Positions 33,593-40,212 of a stretch of 40,212 bases of DNA are shown here, in pieces. The notes beneath the pieces were generated by a model, which ran no database searches, had not been told where the DNA came from, and was given only the letters and a program-made list of their open reading frames with translations. Numbering within the stretch: the stretch's first letter is position 1; each line of letters begins with the position of its first letter. Location: the NCBI GenBank assembly GCA_021766785.1, contig JAICBP010000082.1:31320-71531 (forward strand), read 5' to 3'. This stretch comes from Sulfurimonas sp. endosymbiont of Alviniconcha boucheti. GTDB taxonomy: Bacteria; Campylobacterota; Campylobacteria; Campylobacterales; Sulfurimonadaceae. The position numbers were made by a program, and so were the translations under genes.

Positions 33593-34219
33593 ATGGCAAG
33601 ATATAGAGGTCCGGTAGAAAAAATCGAAAGAAGATTTGGTGTAAGTCTTAACCTTAAAGGTGAGCGTCGTTTAGCGGGTAAATCTGCATTAGAAAAAAGA
33701 CCTTATGGCCCTGGTCAACATGGTCAGCGTCGTAAAAAAGTTTCTGAGTATGGTTTACAACTTAATGAAAAACAAAAAGCAAAGTTTATGTATGGCGTTT
33801 CTGAAAAAGGTTTTCGTGCGCTATTTGTCGAAGCAAAGCGTAAAGCTGGAAATACAGGTACTAACCTTATTACTTTAATTGAGCAGAGACTTGATAATGT
33901 TGTTTACAGAATGGGATTTGCATCTACTCGTAGATTTGCCCGTCAGCTTGTAACACATGGTCATATTCTTGTTGATGGTAAAAAACTTGATATCCCTTCT
34001 TATCGTGTGAAGCCTGGACAAAAAATTGAGATCAAAGAGGCTAGTAAAACAAATGCGCAGATTGTACGTGCTATTGAACTTACTAATCAAACTGGTCTTG
34101 CTCCTTGGGTAGATATTGATGCAGAAAAAGTATATGGTATTTTCACTCGTTTACCAGAGCGTGAAGAAGTTGTTATTCCAGTTGAAGAACGTTTAATCGT
34201 TGAGCTTTACTCTAAATAG
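33593..34219 (+). CDS. rpsD: 30S ribosomal protein S4
   Basis: S4 is a primary assembly protein and in E. coli represses the alpha operon. The 208-residue product has the N-terminal [20 protein letters not shown] and an S4 RNA-binding domain ([20 protein letters not shown], about 97-116). The N-terminus lacks the zinc-type cysteines. Confidence 0.99.
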   Translation: MARYRGPVEKIERRFGVSLNLKGERRLAGKSALEKRPYGPGQHGQRRKKVSEYGLQLNEKQKAKFMYGVSEKGFRALFVEAKRKAGNTGTNLITLIEQRLDNVVYRMGFASTRRFARQLVTHGHILVDGKKLDIPSYRVKPGQKIEIKEASKTNAQIVRAIELTNQTGLAPWVDIDAEKVYGIFTRLPEREEVVIPVEERLIVELYSK

Positions 34220-34250
34220 TAATTAATTTAATAAAAGGGCGTTTCAAAAT

Positions 34251-35249
34251 ATGAAAAAAATTAAAACAACTCCTCTAGCTCCACAAGAGTTTGAGGTAGA
34301 ACAAATTAGTGAAAATGAAGCAAATATCATGGCTTATCCGTTTGAAACGGGTTATGCTGTCTCATTAGCTCATCCACTTCGCCGTTTCTTATTAAGTAGT
34401 TCTGTTGGTTATGCACCAATTGCTATTAAAATAGAAGGTGCTAAACATGAGTTTGACTCAGTTCGTGGCATGCTTGAAGATATTTCAGATTTTATATTAA
34501 ATCTTAAGGAGATTCGTTTTAAATTAAATGATGAATCTACCGAATCAGAAATTAACTATAGCTTTGTTGGTCCATGCAATATTACTGGTGCTGATCTTAG
34601 TAATGATGAAGTTAATATTGTAACACCAGAAGCACCACTTGCTACATTAAACGAAGATTCTACTCTTAACTTTAGCATTAAGATTGCTCAAGGTATTGGG
34701 TATGTACCTAGTGAAGATACTTATGAAGAGTTAGAAGATGGATATATCGCTTTAGATGCATTCTTTACACCAGTTAGAAGTGCTACTTACAAGATTGAAA
34801 ATGTTCTTGTAGAAGATAATCCTAATTTTGAGAGAGTTGTTATGAACATCAGAACTGATGGACAGATTACTCCTGTTGATGCATTTAGAAACTCTTTAGA
34901 GGTTATGTATGCACAACTTGCTGTATTTAACTCTGAAATTAGTATAAAAACTCCAATAACTGTTGAGAGAGTTGAAGAGTCGGCAGATCTTAAAAAACTA
35001 ACTACTAGTATAGATAGTCTTGGATTAAGTGCTCGTTCGTTTAACTGTCTTGATCGTTCAAGTATTAAGCTTATAGGTGAGATTACACTTATGAGTACAA
35101 ATGACTTGAAAAATGTTAAAAATCTTGGGAAAAAATCATACGATGAAATCGTTGAAAAGGTTCAAGAGTTTGGTTTTGCTGTTGGTGCAGATTTAGCTGA
35201 TGATTTAGCTACTGCATTAAAAAAGAAAATTGAAGCTTTAAAAGCTTAA
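34251..35249 (+). CDS. rpoA: RNA polymerase alpha subunit
   Basis: Alpha starts RNA polymerase assembly and contacts promoters and activators. The 332 residues include the N-terminal assembly domain ([19 protein letters not shown] near 31-49; [19 protein letters not shown]), a linker near 235, and the C-terminal DNA-contacting domain ([20 protein letters not shown], then [16 protein letters not shown]). It lies 31 bases after rpsD. Confidence 0.99.
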   Translation: MKKIKTTPLAPQEFEVEQISENEANIMAYPFETGYAVSLAHPLRRFLLSSSVGYAPIAIKIEGAKHEFDSVRGMLEDISDFILNLKEIRFKLNDESTESEINYSFVGPCNITGADLSNDEVNIVTPEAPLATLNEDSTLNFSIKIAQGIGYVPSEDTYEELEDGYIALDAFFTPVRSATYKIENVLVEDNPNFERVVMNIRTDGQITPVDAFRNSLEVMYAQLAVFNSEISIKTPITVERVEESADLKKLTTSIDSLGLSARSFNCLDRSSIKLIGEITLMSTNDLKNVKNLGKKSYDEIVEKVQEFGFAVGADLADDLATALKKKIEALKA

Positions 35250-35264
35250 TATAGAGGATTATAT

Positions 35265-35615
35265 ATGAGACACCGTCATGGATATCGTAAACTAGGTCGT
35301 ACAAGTGCGCACAGAGCTGCACTACTTAAAAACCTTAGTATTTCGTTAATAGAACATGGAAAAATTGAAACTACTGCTATTAAGGCAAAAGAGTTACGTT
35401 CTTATGTAGAGAAGCTTATTACAGTTGCTACTAAAAATGACTCAAATGCTCACAGAACAGTATTTGCCGCGCTTCAAAGTAAAGAAGCAACAAACAAACT
35501 TGTAACAGAGATCGCACCTAAATATGTTGATCGTGCTGGTGGATACACTAGAGTTACAAGAACTAGAATTCGTCGTGGTGATGCTACTACTATGGCGTTT
35601 ATTGAGTTAGTATAG
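35265..35615 (+). CDS. rplQ: 50S ribosomal protein L17
   Basis: Last gene of the alpha operon. The 116-residue product opens [20 protein letters not shown] and ends with [20 protein letters not shown], both diagnostic. A strong hairpin follows 19 bases after the stop. Confidence 0.99.
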   Translation: MRHRHGYRKLGRTSAHRAALLKNLSISLIEHGKIETTAIKAKELRSYVEKLITVATKNDSNAHRTVFAALQSKEATNKLVTEIAPKYVDRAGGYTRVTRTRIRRGDATTMAFIELV

Positions 35616-35634
35616 TTTATACTGCTTAATATCT

Positions 35635-35656
35635 AAACGTGGGTTTTCTCACGTTT
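35635..35656 (+). terminator. Hairpin terminator after rplQ
   Basis: AAACGTG and CACGTTT pair over 7 bp, extendable by two more pairs, around a TTTT loop. No clean T tract follows on the plus strand, so it may act as a 3' stabilising structure or factor-assisted terminator. Confidence 0.6.
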
Positions 35657-35708
35657 AACCTCTCTATACTTCCCAATTCTCAAATACTTTAATAACAGGA
35701 TTTAGATC

Positions 35709-36926
35709 ATGAGTAATTTTGCATTTGGAACTTATCGTATTACTGATCAAAACCCACAACATATTCAAGCACTTATAGATGCTATAGAAGCAGGTATAAG
35801 AGTGATAGATACTTCCACAAATTATATGGACGGTAGTGCCGAAAAAGCTATAGCAAAAGCACTCAGAAACTTTGATGATGAGACACGTTCATCTATAGAG
35901 ATAGTAAGTAAATTTGGCTATATTCAAGGGAGTACTTTAGCTAGGCATAAAGAGGAACCTTTTGAAGATGTTGTAGAGTTTAGCCCCACTTGCTTTCACT
36001 CAATAAGTAAATCTTTTATGCTCGATCAGCTTGAAAAATCACTTATTCGCTTAGAAGTTACCAAAATAGATTGTTATCTTTTACACAATCCAGAGTATTA
36101 TATACTTACCATGCTTAACAAAGAGAAGCCATTAGATGAAGTATTAGATAGTATGTTTGATAGGATTTTTGATGTTTTTGTTGCACTAGAAGAGCAGGTA
36201 AAAAATGGAACAATTGGAAGCTATGGTATTAGCTCTAATAGCTTTAGTGTAGATCATAAATCCTTAGAGTTTTTACCTTATGAAGATCTTATTACCTTAG
36301 CAGATAAGGCATCTGAGATGGTAGGTAATGAGAGACACAGTTTTACTACTATACAACTGCCTATAAATATGCTTGAAAGAGAAGGACTGAAGTGTGCTTC
36401 CTGGGCAAAAGCTAAGGGAATAAGGGTATTAGCAAATCGTCCTTTGAATGCACAAAAAGATGAACTTATGTTTCGCCTTGCAGATTATGATGAGAGTCAT
36501 GAGTATTATCATCATCTTAATGAACTCTTAGATGTTTGTGGTGAGGAGCAACTTCAACCTTTACGTAATCTTATTGAACAGCTAGATGAGAATAAACATA
36601 AATATGGCTGGATAGGTGATTACGATAGTTTCCTGTATGCACAGATAATTCCCCACATCCAAAGGACACTAGAAAATATAGAGAAAAATTATTTAGAGAC
36701 TATGCTTAACTATATAGATATGTTTTTAGTCGAATATAGAAAGATGGTAGCCTATGAGTGTGCAAAAAGTACTCGAATACAACTAAAAGAAGAGTTAGAG
36801 GGGTGTAACAAAACACTGCAAGAGTGCGCACTTAATTTTCTTGCTCAGAGAGAAAGTATAGATTATATTTTAATTGGTATGAGAAAACCTTCGTATGTAG
36901 CTGATATTATGGCTTTAGCAGAATAG
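35709..36926 (+). CDS. Aldo/keto reductase family protein
   Basis: Predicted NAD(P)H-dependent oxidoreductase of unknown substrate. The N-terminus (FAFGTYRITDQNPQHIQALI) and IDTSTNYMDGSAEKAIAKAL (about 33-52) carry the family's Asp and Tyr; SKFGY holds the Lys and LLHNPEYY the His of the catalytic set. At 405 residues it is longer than the usual 300-330, with extra helical sequence in the second half (240-370). It follows the rplQ hairpin and probably has its own promoter. Confidence 0.82.
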   Translation: MSNFAFGTYRITDQNPQHIQALIDAIEAGIRVIDTSTNYMDGSAEKAIAKALRNFDDETRSSIEIVSKFGYIQGSTLARHKEEPFEDVVEFSPTCFHSISKSFMLDQLEKSLIRLEVTKIDCYLLHNPEYYILTMLNKEKPLDEVLDSMFDRIFDVFVALEEQVKNGTIGSYGISSNSFSVDHKSLEFLPYEDLITLADKASEMVGNERHSFTTIQLPINMLEREGLKCASWAKAKGIRVLANRPLNAQKDELMFRLADYDESHEYYHHLNELLDVCGEEQLQPLRNLIEQLDENKHKYGWIGDYDSFLYAQIIPHIQRTLENIEKNYLETMLNYIDMFLVEYRKMVAYECAKSTRIQLKEELEGCNKTLQECALNFLAQRESIDYILIGMRKPSYVADIMALAE

Positions 36927-37018
36927 ATAAATATTTATTTTATGACTTGTTAAGCGATATTGTTCTATTTTATGTTATTAAATGATAAAATTACTCAGTA
37001 GAGTTATAAAGGAAGAGA

Positions 37019-37294
37019 ATGATTCCATTTTCAGATGAAGAGTTATTAGAGCCAGTAAAAGCAGTTATAGATAAAGTTCGCCCATCTTTGGCACTTGATG
37101 GTGGAGATATAGATTTTATTACTGTAAAAAATGGTGCTGTTTATGTGCAGCTTAAAGGTGCATGTATTGGATGTGCTAGTAGTGGCAGTACACTTAAGTA
37201 TGGAGTGGAACGCCAGTTAAGAATGGATATACATCCTGAGTTAAGTGTAGTGAATGTTCCTGCTGGAATGGAACATAATATAGAGAGTCTATAA
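37019..37294 (+). CDS. NifU-domain iron-sulfur scaffold protein
   Basis: Small protein related to the C-terminal domain of NifU, which carries or delivers Fe-S clusters. The 91-residue product has SLALDGGDIDFITVKNGAVY and the cluster motif C49-x2-C52 in GACIGCASSGSTLK. The start is supported by AAAGGAAGAG. It is the first of three closely spaced genes with the TPR-like protein and murE. Confidence 0.93.
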   Translation: MIPFSDEELLEPVKAVIDKVRPSLALDGGDIDFITVKNGAVYVQLKGACIGCASSGSTLKYGVERQLRMDIHPELSVVNVPAGMEHNIESL

Positions 37295-37318
37295 AAAAAT
37301 TACGAGTAAAAGAAAAAT

Positions 37319-37906
37319 ATGAGTACAATAAGTAAATATCAAACATTAACCAAAGCAAAAGAGAGTTTTAATAAGGCAGAGTATAAAAGTGCCCTAGAAA
37401 AATTTGCTATAGTTTTGCAAAACTACCCTAACTCAAAAGAGGCCTATAATGGTGTTATTCTTTCTGAGATGGCAATGAGTGGAGAGGGTGGTGCTGAAGC
37501 CCTTTTTGATTATTATGAGATACTTAAAGAAGATGATAAAGAACAAGCTGACATCATCATGAGCGAAATTTTGCAAAATATGGATGGAACTTTAGAAAAG
37601 TTGAGTGAAATTTTTGCAGATCCTCTTAGAGAACGTTTAGAGTTTGAAGATGGGATTTTATACAGTGACTTTAAACAGCTTTTAAAGGAGGGTGCTCCAT
37701 TTAAAGAGACTTTTGAAAATATAATGTTCTCAACTCGTGTAATGATTACTCAAAAAGAGGATTTCATAGACTTCTTAGACAAATTAATAGAGCATGATTT
37801 TGCTGAGATGGCACTCACTTATTTGGAGAATGCACTGAGTGTATATCCAAGTGACAAACTACTGTATAAACTTTTGAAAAAACTTGCAAAAGGTAAAAAG
37901 AGTTGA
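37319..37906 (+). CDS. TPR-like protein of unknown function
   Basis: The 195-residue product has one or two tetratricopeptide-like helix pairs at the N-terminus (KAKESFNKAEYKSALEKFAI, then NYPNSKEAYNGVILSEMA) and another near the C-terminus (MALTYLENALSVYPSDKLLY). No signal peptide is seen, so it should be cytoplasmic. Its stop overlaps the murE start by 4 bases (TTGA), suggesting coupling. Function unknown. Confidence 0.7.
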   Translation: MSTISKYQTLTKAKESFNKAEYKSALEKFAIVLQNYPNSKEAYNGVILSEMAMSGEGGAEALFDYYEILKEDDKEQADIIMSEILQNMDGTLEKLSEIFADPLRERLEFEDGILYSDFKQLLKEGAPFKETFENIMFSTRVMITQKEDFIDFLDKLIEHDFAEMALTYLENALSVYPSDKLLYKLLKKLAKGKKS

Positions 37907-39195
37907 AAATAGAAATCCCTAATCAAGCTTATAAATATGTAACAGAAAATTCAAAAGAGTGTGATAAAGAGACAGCATTTCTTCTTACAGTACAAAATGA
38001 GAGTTATTTAGAAAATGCCCAAGAAAATCAAGCCCACTCGATCATAAAGGTAGCAGAGATCGCTTCACTTTTTCGTGTTGATGAGATAGAGATAGTAGGT
38101 ATTACCGGTACAAATGGTAAAACAACTACTGCAAGTGCTATATACTCTTTTCTTCTTGATTTAGGCTATAAAGTAGCTATGCAAGGTACACGTGGTTTTT
38201 TTATGAATGATATGTTAGCAGAGGGGAAAACACTCACAACACCATCAGTTTTAAATACATATAAGCATATTTATCAAGCCGTAGAAGCAGGATGTAAATA
38301 CTTTATTATGGAAGTTAGCTCCCATGCTATAGTTCAAAAACGTATAGAGGGTCTATCATTTGCTTTGAAAATTCTTACTAATATTACTCAAGATCATCTT
38401 GATTATCATAAGAGATTAGAAGATTATATCTATGTAAAGAACTCTTTTTTTCAAGATGAGGGTAAAAAACTTATCAATCGTGATGAACCTAGAGCTGATT
38501 TTAACTTCAAAAATACCTATACATACTCTATAGAAAACCCTTCAACCTATAGACTTATGGCTTACTCTCTTAACAGTGGAAGTAGTGGACTTATCCAACA
38601 TTTTGCTGAAATAGTGCCATTTACTGCATCACTGCATGGCTTTTTCAATCTCTATAATCTTATGGGTGCTATCTCAGCAGTACACCTTTTGACAGGAAAA
38701 AAACTTGAAGAGATAACTGATGTAGTAGATAACTTTGCAGGAGTAAGTGGAAGGATGGAGCAAGTGAGTACTCTTCCAAATGTCATAGTAGATTTTGCTC
38801 ATACTCCTGATGGGATGCAACAAGTTCTTAATGCGCTTAAAGAGAAAGAGCTTATAGTAGTTTTTGGAGCAGGTGGAGATAGGGACAGAGTTAAACGCCC
38901 GCTCATGGGTCGAGTCGCCTCCTCTTTGGCAAAAAAAGTATTTATCACTAGTGACAATCCAAGGCATGAAAATCCTGAAGCAATCGTACAAGATATCTTA
39001 GATGGTATTGAAGATCGATCAGATGTCATAGTTGAGCTTAATCGTAAAAAGGCTATTGAAATGGCACTTGAGATACAAGGAGATGATGAAGTAGTTGTAA
39101 TACTAGGAAAAGGGGATGAAGCGTATCAACTCATCTATGATGAGAAACTCCCTTTTGATGATAGAGAAGTAGTTCGAGAGCTACTCCATCTCTAA
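37903..39195 (+). CDS. murE: UDP-MurNAc-tripeptide synthetase (diaminopimelate-adding ligase)
   Basis: Adds meso-diaminopimelate to UDP-MurNAc-L-Ala-D-Glu in peptidoglycan synthesis. The ATP-binding GTNGKTTTAS is at 69-78, with later Mur-ligase motifs MEVSSHAI and NITQDHLDYHK. DNPR at 351-354 is the diaminopimelate-specific signature, as opposed to lysine. The 430-residue length is short for MurE because the N-terminal domain is reduced. It starts with TTG overlapping the TPR-like gene and converges with the next gene, sharing 4 bases of stop codons. Confidence 0.95.
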   Translation: MKIEIPNQAYKYVTENSKECDKETAFLLTVQNESYLENAQENQAHSIIKVAEIASLFRVDEIEIVGITGTNGKTTTASAIYSFLLDLGYKVAMQGTRGFFMNDMLAEGKTLTTPSVLNTYKHIYQAVEAGCKYFIMEVSSHAIVQKRIEGLSFALKILTNITQDHLDYHKRLEDYIYVKNSFFQDEGKKLINRDEPRADFNFKNTYTYSIENPSTYRLMAYSLNSGSSGLIQHFAEIVPFTASLHGFFNLYNLMGAISAVHLLTGKKLEEITDVVDNFAGVSGRMEQVSTLPNVIVDFAHTPDGMQQVLNALKEKELIVVFGAGGDRDRVKRPLMGRVASSLAKKVFITSDNPRHENPEAIVQDILDGIEDRSDVIVELNRKKAIEMALEIQGDDEVVVILGKGDEAYQLIYDEKLPFDDREVVRELLHL

Positions 39196-39818
39196 TAAAA
39201 AGTTTTATTAAAATCTACTTGATTTGCACTATTGAGGAAGAGTGAAGCTTTTAAAAATATAGAAGTTACCTTTTTATCGATAGTGAATGTTACACTACTT
39301 GCATTTTGCTCACTTATAGTAATATTTTCATCTCCACTCCAAGTAATATTATTTGCTAGGGAGACATTGCTCTCATTATTTTCAAAGTTCCCTTTTACAG
39401 TAAGTGTTTGAGGATCTCCTATCTTAGAGATATTAATATCTGTCTCATTAACATATGTTAATGATTGTAAGCTTTTTATATGGACAAGAGATGTATGACT
39501 CAATTTTGAGGCATACTCTATTTGTAAAGTAGAATTACCACCATTTTGAAGTGGGGAGATCATACCAGTTTCTGTAAAGAGTATGGATGGATCACTACTT
39601 GACCATGTTATATTTTTTGTTCCATCTGCTATTGTAGTATCATTATAGTGAATTATGGCTTTATAGCTGATATTTGCATCTGTAGAGTACAGTGAAATAT
39701 TTGACTCATTGATATCTATTGAAGAGACATCTCGGATAGGTGAGGTTGTGGTATTGTCACCACATGAGATAAGAAAAAAAGGTAGTAAAAATGAAGATAA
39801 TTTTGTAGTGATCTGCAT
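39192..39818 (-). CDS. Lipoprotein with Big_2-like repeats
   Basis: Predicted secreted lipoprotein: hydrophobic signal with lipobox LISC (C19), then a Thr/Ser/Asn-rich mature part. ITWSSSDPSILFTETGMISP looks like a bacterial Ig-like (Big_2) domain, with a second weaker copy near ITWSGDENITISEQNASSVT. The 208 residues have no catalytic motif. It probably follows the outer-membrane protein gene (7-base gap), and its stop overlaps murE by 4 bases. Confidence 0.7.
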   Translation of the reverse strand: MQITTKLSSFLLPFFLISCGDNTTTSPIRDVSSIDINESNISLYSTDANISYKAIIHYNDTTIADGTKNITWSSSDPSILFTETGMISPLQNGGNSTLQIEYASKLSHTSLVHIKSLQSLTYVNETDINISKIGDPQTLTVKGNFENNESNVSLANNITWSGDENITISEQNASSVTFTIDKKVTSIFLKASLFLNSANQVDFNKTFY

Positions 39819-39825
39819 AAAAGTC

Positions 39826-40212
39826 CTAATATCTGTAGTTTATACCGAAGTATAGAGTGTTCATAACTGAGTTATAGCTTGTTTTTGTTGCGATGGTATT
39901 GATGCCTTCATAAGAGTTAGCTCTCGCTTCATATCCTAGTTCTAAATTAAAATGGTGCTTTAAGGGGATATAGGTACCAAGTGTTAACTGAAATGAGCCA
40001 AATGCAAGTGAGCTTTGTAGGACTCTGTCTATATCTTCAACGCCACTTCCAAAACCAATTTTTACAAAAGGAAGTGCATATATATCAAAGTCAAAAACTT
40101 TAATTAGAGTTACATTAAATCCTATTTTGTTACCATCTTTTGTAGTGCTTGGCACTGAAGAAAAGATTTTTGCGTCATTATTAAGATAGTCAAGGGAAAA
40201 TTCAACTGCATA
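39826..40212 (-). CDS. Outer-membrane beta-barrel protein, partial (N-terminus outside the window)
   Basis: The frame is open to the right edge; the first visible residues are YAVEFSLDYLNND and there is no reason to start at the internal GTG at 40155. Alternating hydrophobic strands (FGSFQLTLGTYIPL, HFNLELGYEARANSYEG) and a C-terminal aromatic YFGINYRY are typical of outer-membrane barrels. About 128 residues are seen. The particular porin or OmpW-like family cannot be decided. Confidence 0.65.
   Translation of the reverse strand, partial: YAVEFSLDYLNNDAKIFSSVPSTTKDGNKIGFNVTLIKVFDFDIYALPFVKIGFGSGVEDIDRVLQSSLAFGSFQLTLGTYIPLKHHFNLELGYEARANSYEGINTIATKTSYNSVMNTLYFGINYRY

Overview
The window is low-GC bacterial DNA that looks chromosomal and from the Campylobacterota, most likely a Sulfurimonas-like sulfur-oxidising relative. 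This rests on the S10-spc gene order without rpmD between rpsE and rplO, the very short L24, the zinc-type S14 and L36, a short MurE with a DNPR motif, the NnrS and spore-photoproduct-lyase-like genes, and general codon use. The genus is an inference; there is no 16S or other marker here to fix it.

Layout. (1) 1-1509: a DNA N6-adenine methyltransferase with an N-terminal PD-ExK-like nuclease region, cut by the window edge. (2) 1722-9647: a type III-A CRISPR-Cas locus read leftward: cas6, cas10/csm1, csm2, csm3, csm4, csm5 and a CARF-HEPN effector (Csx1/Csm6 type), then a leader, a two-spacer array, a second nearly identical leader and a three-spacer array. No cas1/cas2 is visible. (3) 9879-10943: an ATPase of the AAA/DUF4143 type. 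(4) 11112-21771: the S10-spc ribosomal protein operon (rpsJ to secY, map, infA), with a clear promoter ahead of rpsJ. (5) 21813-26003: leftward housekeeping genes: a chorismate-mutase-like protein, a CvfB-like RNA-binding protein, a degenerate low-molecular-weight phosphatase, NnrS and a radical SAM spore-photoproduct-lyase-like protein. (6) About 26.1-31.0 kb: a very AT-rich accessory island with a two-gene system resembling PARIS (AriA-like ABC ATPase and AriB-like DUF4435/TOPRIM protein), a small unknown gene, a decayed DUF4160/DUF2442 pair, a Fic protein and a long hairpin. (7) 31013-32505: two Hsp20 genes and a zinc-ribbon protein. (8) 32700-35615: the alpha operon (rpmJ, rpsM, rpsK, rpsD, rpoA, rplQ), whose promoter shares a 13-base core with the rpsJ promoter. 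(9) 35709-40212: an aldo/keto reductase, a NifU-domain protein, a TPR-like protein, murE, a lipoprotein and a partial outer-membrane beta-barrel protein.

How it fits together. The ribosomal operons are bracketed and split by defence genes. The most unusual system is the type III-A locus. Its Cas10 lacks the HD nuclease domain but keeps GGDD, and its Csm3 has Asn where the RNA-cleaving Asp is expected. If both readings hold, the complex could not cut target DNA or RNA and would act only through cyclic oligoadenylate signalling to the CARF-HEPN RNase. The same locus carries three tandem duplications of different sizes (21 bp in csm2, 51 bp in csm3, a 463-bp period over the leader and array), and a hybrid repeat marks a probable unequal crossover that doubled the leader.
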